Assembly (NCBI GenBank): GCA_000434775.1
Contig: FR895491.1
Coordinates: 26,820-51,329, forward strand
Reading direction: 5' to 3'
Source of the DNA: Eggerthella sp. CAG:368
Lineage (GTDB): Bacteria > Actinomycetota > Coriobacteriia > Coriobacteriales > Eggerthellaceae
Length of the DNA: 24,510 nt
Shown here: piece after piece, positions 1 to 6,676 of the stretch
Layout of the letters: the number at the start of each line of letters is the position of its first letter
Numbering within the stretch: the first letter of the stretch is position 1
Notes under the pieces: model-generated
Told to the model about the DNA's origin: nothing
What the model saw: only the letters and a program-made list of their open reading frames with translations
The model's database searches: none
Made by a program: the position numbers and the translations under genes

Positions 1-953
1 GTCGCCGGACAGTCAATCAGGCAGCGTCCGCAGCCAACGCATAAAGGTGATCCGTGGCGCTCTTCAAAGAAGCACAGCTTATGCATAAAGCGCTGACGTA
101 CACGTGCTCGTTTTTGTTCGCGTGGGTTATGGTTGCCTGCCATAAGGGTGTAATCCTTGAACATACAACTATCCCAGCAGCGGAAACGCGCATTCTCATC
201 CTTTTTCTTTGCTTGACTTAAGTCAAAGCAGTGACACGTTGGACAAATGAATGTACATGAACCGCAGGTCAAACACGCGGTGGACACTTCATCCCATAAG
301 GGGTCGTTAAACATGTTGTGGAGCTTTTCGGCAACGCCGTTCATGTTTACCTGAATGGCGCATTTTACGGGTTCGCGCTCTACACCACCTTCCTTAAGGA
401 AGGGTTTCCAAATTTCTGCAAGTGCTTCGCCTTTTTCGCTCTGAACGCGAACCTCAAAACCACCTTCACCCTGCAGCAGCAAAATGTCTGCCGAAGGAGC
501 TTCGTTGGGGTCGGAATACAACGAATCGCAGAAGCAGGAATCGCTTGTTCTGTTGCACGCCAGGGCAACCGTAGTCATAGCGTTGCGTTTTGATTCGTAA
601 AACTCATCAATATACCCTTTGGTTAAAAAGACTTCATCCATGCGCTCAATTGAGGCAATGTCGCAGGGGCGAATACCAAACATCACAAAGGGTGCTGTCT
701 GCTGCAGTGCGCTTTCGATAAACGAACCCTCAGAAGGCCTTCCCCACGTATAGAGCTTTTCCGTTGAGGGGAATAGGAATACTTTGGGCGGAATTTTGGT
801 GTTTTGAAGCTCGAAATTAGGCTCAGTGGTTTCACCTTGTTTTCCATACAGTGCGAATCGTGATGTTCCGCTAATTACGGCAGGAACATACAAATTGGTT
901 GCCTGAGCTGTGACCTCAAGGAGGTCGGTGAGCTGGTCAGTGTCAAATCTCAT
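1..953 (-). CDS. flxB: FlxB-like 4Fe-4S dicluster protein of the Flx-Hdr complex (AsrA/HydB type), C-terminus cut by window edge
   Basis: Translating the minus strand from an ATG at 953 gives 317 residues still open at base 1; roughly the last 20 or so residues are probably outside. An AGGAGG ribosome site lies 5 bases before the ATG, and flxC stops 9 bases upstream. Seen: GIRPCD near residue 93, a first cluster motif CLTCGSCTFICPTCHCFD at 227-244, RCWDSC at 258-263, MAGNHNP at 271-277 and a second cluster motif beginning CVGCGRCLIDCP at 305. This pattern is typical of the AsrA/sulfhydrogenase beta-subunit family, which passes electrons between a flavoprotein and partner subunits. Position in the operon right after an MvhD-like and another Fe-S gene points to the FlxB subunit of a cytoplasmic FlxABCD-HdrABC complex. 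A flavin/NAD-binding FlxA (AsrB-like) gene would be expected just beyond the left edge. Family is confident; the subunit letter is inferred from context. Confidence 0.8.
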   Translation of the reverse strand, partial: MRFDTDQLTDLLEVTAQATNLYVPAVISGTSRFALYGKQGETTEPNFELQNTKIPPKVFLFPSTEKLYTWGRPSEGSFIESALQQTAPFVMFGIRPCDIASIERMDEVFLTKGYIDEFYESKRNAMTTVALACNRTSDSCFCDSLYSDPNEAPSADILLLQGEGGFEVRVQSEKGEALAEIWKPFLKEGGVEREPVKCAIQVNMNGVAEKLHNMFNDPLWDEVSTACLTCGSCTFICPTCHCFDLSQAKKKDENARFRCWDSCMFKDYTLMAGNHNPREQKRARVRQRFMHKLCFFEERHGSPLCVGCGRCLIDCPA

Positions 954-962
954 CTCTTCCTC

Positions 963-1811
963 CTACATGAATTCTTCGACGTCGTCTTGTTTGAACATGC
1001 GCATAGCATCGTGCGGCTCAGACGTTAATCCGCCGCCCTCGTAGGGTCCAAACAACTCGTCAATATCTTTTACCTGTTTGTGCATAAGCGTCATAAGAGG
1101 AAGACCCATCGGACACACACGTTCGCATTCGCCACATTCAATACAGCGATCTCCCACATGGAACGAGCGCGTAACGCCGTAATAGCGTGATTGCTCAATG
1201 TCGAACTGCTTACCCTGCCATCCTTCGCGCTCTTGTTCTGCGAAACAAACCTTACACGTGCAGCATGGGCATGCTTGGCGACACGCGTGGCAGCGGATGC
1301 AGGTTTCATACATCAAATCAAAGAAGGCGCGACGTTTTTCGCGGCCCATGGATTCAAGCTCTTCAACGTCGGCAAAGCGATTATTTTTGGGCTCGGGCGC
1401 GGGATCGGCAATAAGCTCGTCATAAATAATCGGGTTTCTGAACTGGCATTCTGCACAACGCTTAAGTTCAACGTTTTCGCGTGTAGTACAACCATAACAG
1501 GGAATACCAATAAGGTACACCTCTTCACGTTTGAGCTGATTGTCGGCAATAAGGCGATTAATGGCGCGGGATTCGCATCCGCGGGTTAAGAGACCTATGC
1601 ATCCCTTGTCTTTTTGTTCAAGAACATATTTTCCTAAGGCGTGTTCGCAGTGTTGGTCACAAACAAGGGTTTCCGCTTGATCTATCGTGTTCGCGCAGAA
1701 AGGAGTGCGCTGATACTCAAGGCGACCCGCAGTCCAGCCGATGATGCAGGCAACTTCACCCGATTCTATAAGCTCAACAGCACGCTTTCGGATAGTTTCG
1801 GTGTAATCCAT
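963..1811 (-). CDS. flxC: FlxC-like 4Fe-4S dicluster protein of the Flx-Hdr complex
   Basis: A 282-residue cytoplasmic iron-sulfur protein. I chose the ATG at 1811 over an in-frame upstream start at 1850 because a GGGAGG ribosome site sits at the right distance before 1811 and the ATG shares one base with the flxD stop (TAATG). Seen: cysteine pairs at C39, C51/C55, C71/C79 and C105/C108, then two ferredoxin-type clusters, C171-x2-C174-x2-C177-x3-C181 followed by extra cysteines (CPCCTCKVC), and C223-x2-C226-x2-C229-x3-C233-P. The C-terminus is acidic. Members of this family accompany FlxB and FlxD in Flx-Hdr operons of Desulfovibrio and other anaerobes and relay electrons from the NAD(P)H-oxidising subunit towards HdrA. 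The many extra cysteines in the first half could hold further clusters. The Fe-S electron-transfer role is firm; the subunit name rests on gene order. Confidence 0.75.
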   Translation of the reverse strand: MDYTETIRKRAVELIESGEVACIIGWTAGRLEYQRTPFCANTIDQAETLVCDQHCEHALGKYVLEQKDKGCIGLLTRGCESRAINRLIADNQLKREEVYLIGIPCYGCTTRENVELKRCAECQFRNPIIYDELIADPAPEPKNNRFADVEELESMGREKRRAFFDLMYETCIRCHACRQACPCCTCKVCFAEQEREGWQGKQFDIEQSRYYGVTRSFHVGDRCIECGECERVCPMGLPLMTLMHKQVKDIDELFGPYEGGGLTSEPHDAMRMFKQDDVEEFM

Positions 1812-1818
1812 TACAAAT

Positions 1819-1824
1819 CCTCCC
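1819..1824 (-). promoter_or_regulatory. ribosome-binding site that fixes the flxC start
   Basis: GGGAGG on the minus strand, seven bases before the ATG at 1811. It lies inside the end of flxD, so flxC translation is coupled to, but not fully dependent on, flxD translation. Confidence 0.7.
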
Positions 1825-2331
1825 TTCCACTCATGGGAGTGGCAAGCCATTCAAACTTTGCCGCAATAGGATGAGGAATTTCTTCAGCCAAAAGATTAGG
1901 AAGGTCATTCGAGAGAGGACCGAGTTCACGAATGCGATCAGCTACTTCGATTACGGTGTCGCGGAATTTTCCTGCCTCTGAGCCTGAAATCCAACGGATG
2001 ATAAAACGGTCGGGCTCAAGTCCTAAATACTCAAGCAATCGCTTGTAGATAAGCATGCGCCGTTTTGCGAAGTAGTTACCGGTTGAATAGTGGCAGTCGC
2101 CAGGGTGGCATCCACAAACCAACACGCCATCGCAGCCATCTTGGTAGGCCTTCAAAACGTACTGTGGGTTCACGCGTCCTGAACAAGGAACGCGCAAAAG
2201 TCGTACGTCAGCAGGGTATTCCATACGGTTAAGGCCCGCTAGGTCAGCGCCAGCGTAGGTACACCAGTTGCAGCAGAAGGCAAGAATTTTTGGTTGCCAT
2301 TCTTCTGTTGGAGCTTTCCCGGCTTCATCGG

Positions 2332-2366
2332 AAACCCCAGCAGGTACAAAACCCCAGCAGGTACAA
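2332..2366. repeat. 17-bp perfect tandem duplication inside flxD
   Basis: The unit aaaccccagcaggtaca occurs twice head to tail (2332-2348, 2349-2365), with base 2366 continuing the periodicity. Because 17 is not a multiple of three, the second copy shifts the flxD frame. The flanking bases differ from the unit, so exactly one extra copy accounts for the break. Confidence 0.95.
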
Positions 2367-2432
2367 GCTTTTCGTTTTCCGTAGATTCAATAGTGTTGAG
2401 TATTGGTTGAGTGGGGGTAGAAGTAAAAGCGT

Positions 2433-4415
2433 TCATCGGAGCAGCGCCTCCATTTCTCGCATAATGCCTTCGTCGGTAAATCCAAGTAGGTCAGCTGCGC
2501 CCGGGCGACAAGCAACCGTGCAGGCGCCGCAGCCTTGGCAAAGACCAGGGTTGGGTTTTGCTACCATGCGGGTAACCTTCTGTGAATTCTCTCGCAGGGT
2601 AACCTCTTCAAGCTGCATTGCGCCGTAGGGACAAATATCTACGCAGGCACCACAGCCTGAGCATTTTGCGTTATTAACATGGACAATTATAGGGTTCGAT
2701 TCAATTTGACCCTTCGCTAAAAGACCAATAACCTTTGATGCTGCTGCTCCCGCTTGAGCAACGGTATCGGGAATGTCTTTTGGTCCTTGGGCAACACCTG
2801 CAAGGAAAATACCTGCCGTGTTGGTTTCAGCGGGGCGCAGCTTAGGATGGGCTTCTGTGAAGAATCCCTCAGGTCCACGCTGGGCGTTAAGGACTGTGGC
2901 GATTTGTGTGGAACCATCAGAAGGAACCATAGCGGTTTCGAGCACTACCATATCGGCGTCAACGCGTACCACTTGGCTCGAAAGCGTATCTTCGCCCATG
3001 CAAACGAGTTTGCCGTCTTCGGGGTAAATCTTTGATACGCGTCCGCGAACATAGGTGGCGCCATCTTGCAAGGTGTTCATATAGAACTCGTCGTAGCCTT
3101 TGCCTGCGCAACGTACATCCATGTAGAAAACGAAGCAACGGCCATCTTTGACCTTATCTAAGTATTGGTGAGCATGTTTTGCCGAATACATACAGCAGGC
3201 TCTTGAACAATAGGAAACACCCTTGTTGGGATCACGTGAGCCTACGCACTTAATAATAACGACGGTTTTTGGTTCTTTTCCGTCAGAGGGACGTTGGATA
3301 TGCCCTTCGGTTGGGCCCGAGGCATTAACCAGGCGCTCGAACTGAAGGCCCGAAATGATATCGGGATACATTCCTGAACCGTATTCGCCATAAAGCTTGG
3401 TCCAGTCAATAAGGTTGTAGCCCGTGGCAAGAATGAGGGCACCGTATGTTTCTGTAACGAGCTTGTCTTCGTCTTCGTAGTTAATGGCGTTGGTGGGGCA
3501 AATTTTTGCACATACGCCACACTTGCCTTCTTTGAGTTTGCGACACGACGCGGCATCGATGGTTGGTTTACTGGGAACAGCTTGCGCAAAGGGTTTATAA
3601 ATTGCCGTGCGCTCGGACAAGCCTTCATCAAATTCGTTAATCGTTTTGCTGGGGCACTTTGTTTCGCATGCACCGCAACCCGTGCACAAATCGTAGTCAA
3701 TATACTTGGCTTTTTCGCGAGTAGTAACTTCGAAATTTCCAATATAACCGGTAACTTTTTCCACTTCAGAGAGCGTTTTGATGGTGATGTTGGGGTGGTT
3801 TCCGGCTTCGGACATCTTGGGTGTGCAGATACAGGCTGAACAGTCCATGGTGGGGAAGGTTTTATCAAGCTTAACCATATTGCCGCCGATGGAGGGGTTG
3901 CGTTCAACAAGAGTTACCGGGTAGCCCGCATCTGCAATATCGAGCGCTGCCTGAATTCCGGCGATTCCTGCTCCCACAACAAGTGCTCGCTTGTTTACGG
4001 GGATGGTTGAGGTGAAAAGGCTCTTATTGGTGTCAACCTTAGCAACTGCCATAGCAACTAAGTCAATTGCCTTGGGAGTAGAAATTGCTTTGTCCTTATG
4101 AACCCACGAGCATTGTTCGCGGATGTTGGCAATTTCGAGCAAGTAAGGATTGATGCTCGTTTTTTCTGCCAGCATTTTGCGGAAGGTTTGTTCATGCATG
4201 CGGGGCGAGCACGAAGCAATAACAATACGATCAAGATTATGTTCTTCAATGGCATCAACAATAGCTTGTTGACCGGGATCCGAACAGGTGTATTTGTTGG
4301 TTACAGCATATGCTACGTTAGGCATGATGCGCGCGGCATCGGCTACCGCTTCAACGTCGACAGTTGCCGCAATGTTGGTGCCGCAGTGGCAAACGAATAC
4401 TCCAATTCTGCTCAT
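2433..4415 (-). CDS. hdrA: heterodisulfide reductase subunit A (flavin-based electron-bifurcating subunit)
   Basis: A 660-residue cytoplasmic flavo-iron-sulfur protein, full length for the compact HdrA type. Seen in order: an N-terminal HdrA region with VCHCGTN (residues 8-14) and SCSPRMHEQTF (69-79); an FAD Rossmann motif GAGIAG at 148-153; a cysteine group TMDCSACICTPK (189-200); ferredoxin-type clusters at C244-C254 and C291-C306; the GSRDPN/YCSRACC region (392-408); and two C-terminal ferredoxin clusters at C585-C595 and C626-C636. In HdrABC complexes HdrA's FAD splits electron pairs, sending one electron to ferredoxin and one through HdrC to the HdrB disulfide site. It overlaps hdrB upstream and flxD downstream by 4 bases each (ATGA), which implies translational coupling in one operon. 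No selenocysteine or missing cluster motif is visible. The subunit identity is firm; the physiological disulfide substrate cannot be read from the sequence. Confidence 0.95.
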   Translation of the reverse strand: MSRIGVFVCHCGTNIAATVDVEAVADAARIMPNVAYAVTNKYTCSDPGQQAIVDAIEEHNLDRIVIASCSPRMHEQTFRKMLAEKTSINPYLLEIANIREQCSWVHKDKAISTPKAIDLVAMAVAKVDTNKSLFTSTIPVNKRALVVGAGIAGIQAALDIADAGYPVTLVERNPSIGGNMVKLDKTFPTMDCSACICTPKMSEAGNHPNITIKTLSEVEKVTGYIGNFEVTTREKAKYIDYDLCTGCGACETKCPSKTINEFDEGLSERTAIYKPFAQAVPSKPTIDAASCRKLKEGKCGVCAKICPTNAINYEDEDKLVTETYGALILATGYNLIDWTKLYGEYGSGMYPDIISGLQFERLVNASGPTEGHIQRPSDGKEPKTVVIIKCVGSRDPNKGVSYCSRACCMYSAKHAHQYLDKVKDGRCFVFYMDVRCAGKGYDEFYMNTLQDGATYVRGRVSKIYPEDGKLVCMGEDTLSSQVVRVDADMVVLETAMVPSDGSTQIATVLNAQRGPEGFFTEAHPKLRPAETNTAGIFLAGVAQGPKDIPDTVAQAGAAASKVIGLLAKGQIESNPIIVHVNNAKCSGCGACVDICPYGAMQLEEVTLRENSQKVTRMVAKPNPGLCQGCGACTVACRPGAADLLGFTDEGIMREMEALLR

Positions 4416-5446
4416 GCGATCACCTCTTCTTTTGCAGATTTATTGGTGTTAGCTTTGGCTGCTTTGGCTTGTGCTTGTGCTTTGCGCTGGGCTCGTTTTG
4501 CCTCACGGGCAGCCTCTTCTGCTTTGCGCTTTGCTTCTGCGGCTGCCTGGTCTGCTTCCCAAGAAGCGTGGGCGCGTTCATGAAGATCGGCAGCAGGGTG
4601 GAAGTGCCTGGTAAGACCAATCTTTGATTCGTCAGCGCCAAAGCTTGCAGCTATGAGCTCGGTGAAATAGTAAATAGGAATATCGAGCGGCTCTTTACCT
4701 TCCTTCGCGCGCAGGACGTTTACTTTCGCTTCGCGCATGTCGAGATTGAGCATGCAAAGAGGACAGGCGCACGCAATAGCGTCCGCGCTTTGTGCGGCTG
4801 CGTTTTCCAGAATGCGTTTTACCATCATTCTTCCTGCATCGGGGATGGTTACCTGGTGCGAGGCGCCGCAGCATTCATTTTTAAACGACCACTCAATTGG
4901 GGTTGCTCCTGTAAGAGCAAGAAGATTCTCCATTGCTTGGGGGCGTTCATCGTCGTCAAAGTTGCATACCTGCACGGGACGTAAAAGGGCACAGCCGTAA
5001 TAGCAGGCAACTTTGAGTCCATCAAGGGGGCGGCAAACGTGGTCTTTGATGCGCTGCTGAACTTCTTCGCTAAGGAAGGGTTCAATGCCGTTGATTACAT
5101 CGGCGGAAGCACTCCAAGGACGTTGGATTACTTCTTTGATTTTTTCGCGTTGTTCCTCGCTTTCGCGCGCATGTGTTGTGGCTGCTTTTAGATGGAGATA
5201 GCAGCCTGCACAAGGAGCTAACACCGGGGTATCACCAAAGGTAGCTTCTGAAAGCGCAAGAGAACGGGCGGGTAGAGCGTCACCTAACAGATGACTTTCA
5301 TTGTGTGCTGCCGAGGCGCCGCAGCAATTCCAATCAGGGATTTTCTCCATCTCAATGCCGCTGCAACGAGCTACATAGTCATACGAAAGTGTGTAGGAAA
5401 TGCCTGTTGAAGAAGCGGAGCATCCGGGGAAATACGCATATTTCAT
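4412..5446 (-). CDS. hdrB: heterodisulfide reductase subunit B with a charged alanine-rich C-terminal tail
   Basis: A 344-residue protein carrying the two CCG domains that define HdrB: C9, C41-C42-G, C79 and C82 in the first, and C148/C152, C192-C193-G, C228 and C231 in the second. In methanogen HdrB these bind the non-cubane [4Fe-4S] clusters that cleave the disulfide. The N-terminus MKYAYFPGCS is typical. The ATG at 5446 overlaps the hdrC stop (ATGA), with GGAGG 7 bases upstream inside the hdrC end. Odd: catalytic domains end near residue 285, and about 50 further residues are almost only Ala, Glu, Lys, Arg and Gln (295-344), predicted by eye to form a long charged helix or coiled coil not expected in standard HdrB. 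The last residues return to KEEVIA. The core function is firm; the tail's role is unknown. Confidence 0.93.
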   Translation of the reverse strand: MKYAYFPGCSASSTGISYTLSYDYVARCSGIEMEKIPDWNCCGASAAHNESHLLGDALPARSLALSEATFGDTPVLAPCAGCYLHLKAATTHARESEEQREKIKEVIQRPWSASADVINGIEPFLSEEVQQRIKDHVCRPLDGLKVACYYGCALLRPVQVCNFDDDERPQAMENLLALTGATPIEWSFKNECCGASHQVTIPDAGRMMVKRILENAAAQSADAIACACPLCMLNLDMREAKVNVLRAKEGKEPLDIPIYYFTELIAASFGADESKIGLTRHFHPAADLHERAHASWEADQAAAEAKRKAEEAAREAKRAQRKAQAQAKAAKANTNKSAKEEVIA

Positions 5447-6135
5447 TTTGTGCCTCCCTTCTTAAAAGGAGAAAACAAACCGAAGAGTGATGGTTGTTTT
5501 GGAGTGTTTGTTTGTGCTGCTTCGGATAGGCCTGCGTCAGATGTTGAAGAAGTTGTGGGTGATGAAGTGGGTGTTCCTTCGATAGTGCGTACTCTATCGA
5601 TAAGCGCACGAACTTCATCGGCATTTTCAACTTCGTGTCCTTTTGCATTGATCATGCCGCGGGTGAGCATCTTGGGGGCATCCAAAGCATCTTGCAGGAA
5701 GTGGCCTGAGGTCAGGTTATACTTCATGGCCAATTGGGCTTCATCCGATACGCCTTTGTCATATATTCCTTCGATAAAGATCGTATTGAATTTGTCTACT
5801 TCTTTGATAGGAGTGTAGCCTTGTGCTTTTGCTTCCTTTTTACAGGCGGTCATAAGGCTGGGTAAATCTACGCATTGAGGACAGCGAGCTAAACACATGC
5901 CGCAGCCAATGCAAAACCAGGGCATATTCGATTCAAGAACTGGTTTAGTTAGTCCTAGTTGTAGGTTTCGAATTACCTCGCGTGGCGTCATGTCTGCGAG
6001 TGGTGCAACAGGGCATCCGGCAGAGCATTTTCCGCATTGATAGCAGTCTTTTGTGTTTACGTTGGCGTCTTTGATGATTCTTTCTAAGGTGCCAGCAGAT
6101 GTGGACGATGTGACTGTTAGCGATATCGCTTCCAT
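5443..6135 (-). CDS. hdrC: heterodisulfide reductase subunit C (two-cluster ferredoxin subunit)
   Basis: A 230-residue protein that begins the operon. Two [4Fe-4S] motifs are visible: CYQCGKCSAGCP at 31-42 and CIGCGMCLARCP at 75-86, the HdrC pattern that wires HdrA to HdrB. I start it at the ATG at 6135, which has GGAGG four bases upstream; a longer frame begins with TTG at 6240, but those 35 extra residues are basic, unrelated to HdrC and lack a good ribosome site. After the conserved part (to about 185) comes a Thr/Ser/Pro-rich linker (188-200) and a hydrophobic-basic end around LFGLFSPFKKGG. Its stop overlaps the hdrB start. Together with hdrBA and flxDCB it forms a cytoplasmic or loosely membrane-associated electron-bifurcating complex. 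Confidence 0.92.
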   Translation of the reverse strand: MEAISLTVTSSTSAGTLERIIKDANVNTKDCYQCGKCSAGCPVAPLADMTPREVIRNLQLGLTKPVLESNMPWFCIGCGMCLARCPQCVDLPSLMTACKKEAKAQGYTPIKEVDKFNTIFIEGIYDKGVSDEAQLAMKYNLTSGHFLQDALDAPKMLTRGMINAKGHEVENADEVRALIDRVRTIEGTPTSSPTTSSTSDAGLSEAAQTNTPKQPSLFGLFSPFKKGGTK

Positions 6136-6139
6136 AAAG

Positions 6140-6144
6140 CCTCC
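6140..6144 (-). promoter_or_regulatory. ribosome-binding site deciding the hdrC start
   Basis: GGAGG on the minus strand, four bases before the ATG at 6135. The spacing is slightly short, but it is the only good site near the conserved N-terminus of HdrC. Confidence 0.55.
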
Positions 6145-6556
6145 GCTCTGAAGGTATGAGATCTTTCGTAAAATGGTTTCAGATCGCTTGGTTTTTATTG
6201 CGGTATAGATTCGTCTTTTTTTTGTAAAACTCCTGTTCAACTATGGGTTTCTTGGAAAACAAACTCTTCTTTCGAAGAGAAACTGGTTACGAATACGCTG
6301 ACCGCTTGCTTGGGGCAGTTTAAAGTAGCCAATGAAGCTGTAATCAAGCGGCGATATAAGGACGCGAGAGCCTTAATAAGATAAAAGCACTGTAAGGTTT
6401 AAGTAACCCAAGGTGAATTTGTGATTCGGCGAAAAAAGAATGTTTCACGGTTTTTAACAAAACGCTGAACGGTAAAAACATGCCATTCGCCGTTAGCAGA
6501 AAAGTAAGAAAATTCGGATCAAAAGTGGCCTTCGAGCAGAGGTTCAGAGGGCTAAC

Positions 6557-6573
6557 TTTTTTTTGGGGGGGGG
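6557..6573. repeat. T8G9 homopolymer tract
   Basis: Eight T followed directly by nine G in intergenic DNA, about 420 bases upstream of hdrC. It is the longest G run in the window. Runs of this length are prone to slippage. Confidence 0.9.
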
Positions 6574-6625
6574 AACTAGATAAAACTGAACAGACAGCAC
6601 TGAACCCGAGCTGCTCTAGAGCATA

Positions 6626-6654
6626 GAAAAGGCGAGCATGCAGCTCGCCTTTTC
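6626..6654. terminator. bidirectional hairpin terminator after the P-type ATPase gene
   Basis: Perfect 12-bp inverted repeat gaaaaggcgagc (6626-6637) and gctcgccttttc (6643-6654) with a 5-base loop. The arms supply A and T runs on both sides, so it can stop transcription either way. It lies 22 bases after the ATPase stop. Confidence 0.85.
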
Positions 6655-6676
6655 ACGTGTGGTTGTGTTGATCGAG

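Larger units (their letters stand above)
1811..2436 (-). pseudogene. flxD: FlxD/MvhD-like [2Fe-2S] electron-transfer subunit, frameshifted by a 17-bp tandem duplication
   Basis: MvhD-family proteins connect a hydrogenase or flavin module to HdrA. The ATG at 2436 overlaps the hdrA stop (ATGA), so the start is well supported. As written, this frame ends at 2239 after 65 residues. The conserved protein continues in another frame down to 1811, and that frame has no ATG, GTG or TTG before 2224, because a TGA lies shortly upstream. Removing one copy of the 17-bp repeat at 2332-2366 joins the two frames into a 202-residue protein with the family hallmarks in order: FCCNWC (C49, C50, C53), PCSGR (C79), and CGCHPGDCH (C102, C104, C109). 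The first motif is absent from any protein that starts at the internal ATG at 2224, so the present allele should lack the cysteines expected to hold the cluster. It may be a phase-variable OFF state, a recent mutation or an assembly error. Confidence 0.85.
6136..6676. other. 541-base gene-free stretch: leader/promoter region of the hdr-flx operon and ATPase gene terminator
   Basis: No convincing reading frame on either strand. The minus strand must carry the hdrC promoter, but no box is strong. The best I see is TTTACA-15 bp-TATACC near 6210-6230, with poor spacing. Small hairpins are present: CTCTTC/GAAGAG (about 6265-6280), TAAGG/CCTTA (about 6356-6373), and a CGGCGAA/TTCGCCG pair (near 6430 and 6490). 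The stretch also holds the T8G9 tract and the ATPase terminator, listed separately. The long leader leaves room for RNA-based control, but no known riboswitch class is recognisable. Confidence 0.5.

Noticed and set aside
3242..3910. 222-codon minus-strand frame overlapping hdrA
   Set aside because: It lies fully inside hdrA in another frame. Its Ser/Pro/Lys-rich translation has no family features, while hdrA is intact with all motifs.
6136..6240. TTG start extending HdrC by 35 residues
   Set aside because: The extra residues are basic and not HdrC-like, and the ATG at 6135 has GGAGG just upstream.
6265..6280. CTCTTC/GAAGAG hairpin in the hdr leader as a terminator or attenuator
   Set aside because: Only six base pairs with a four-base loop and no following T run on the minus strand.
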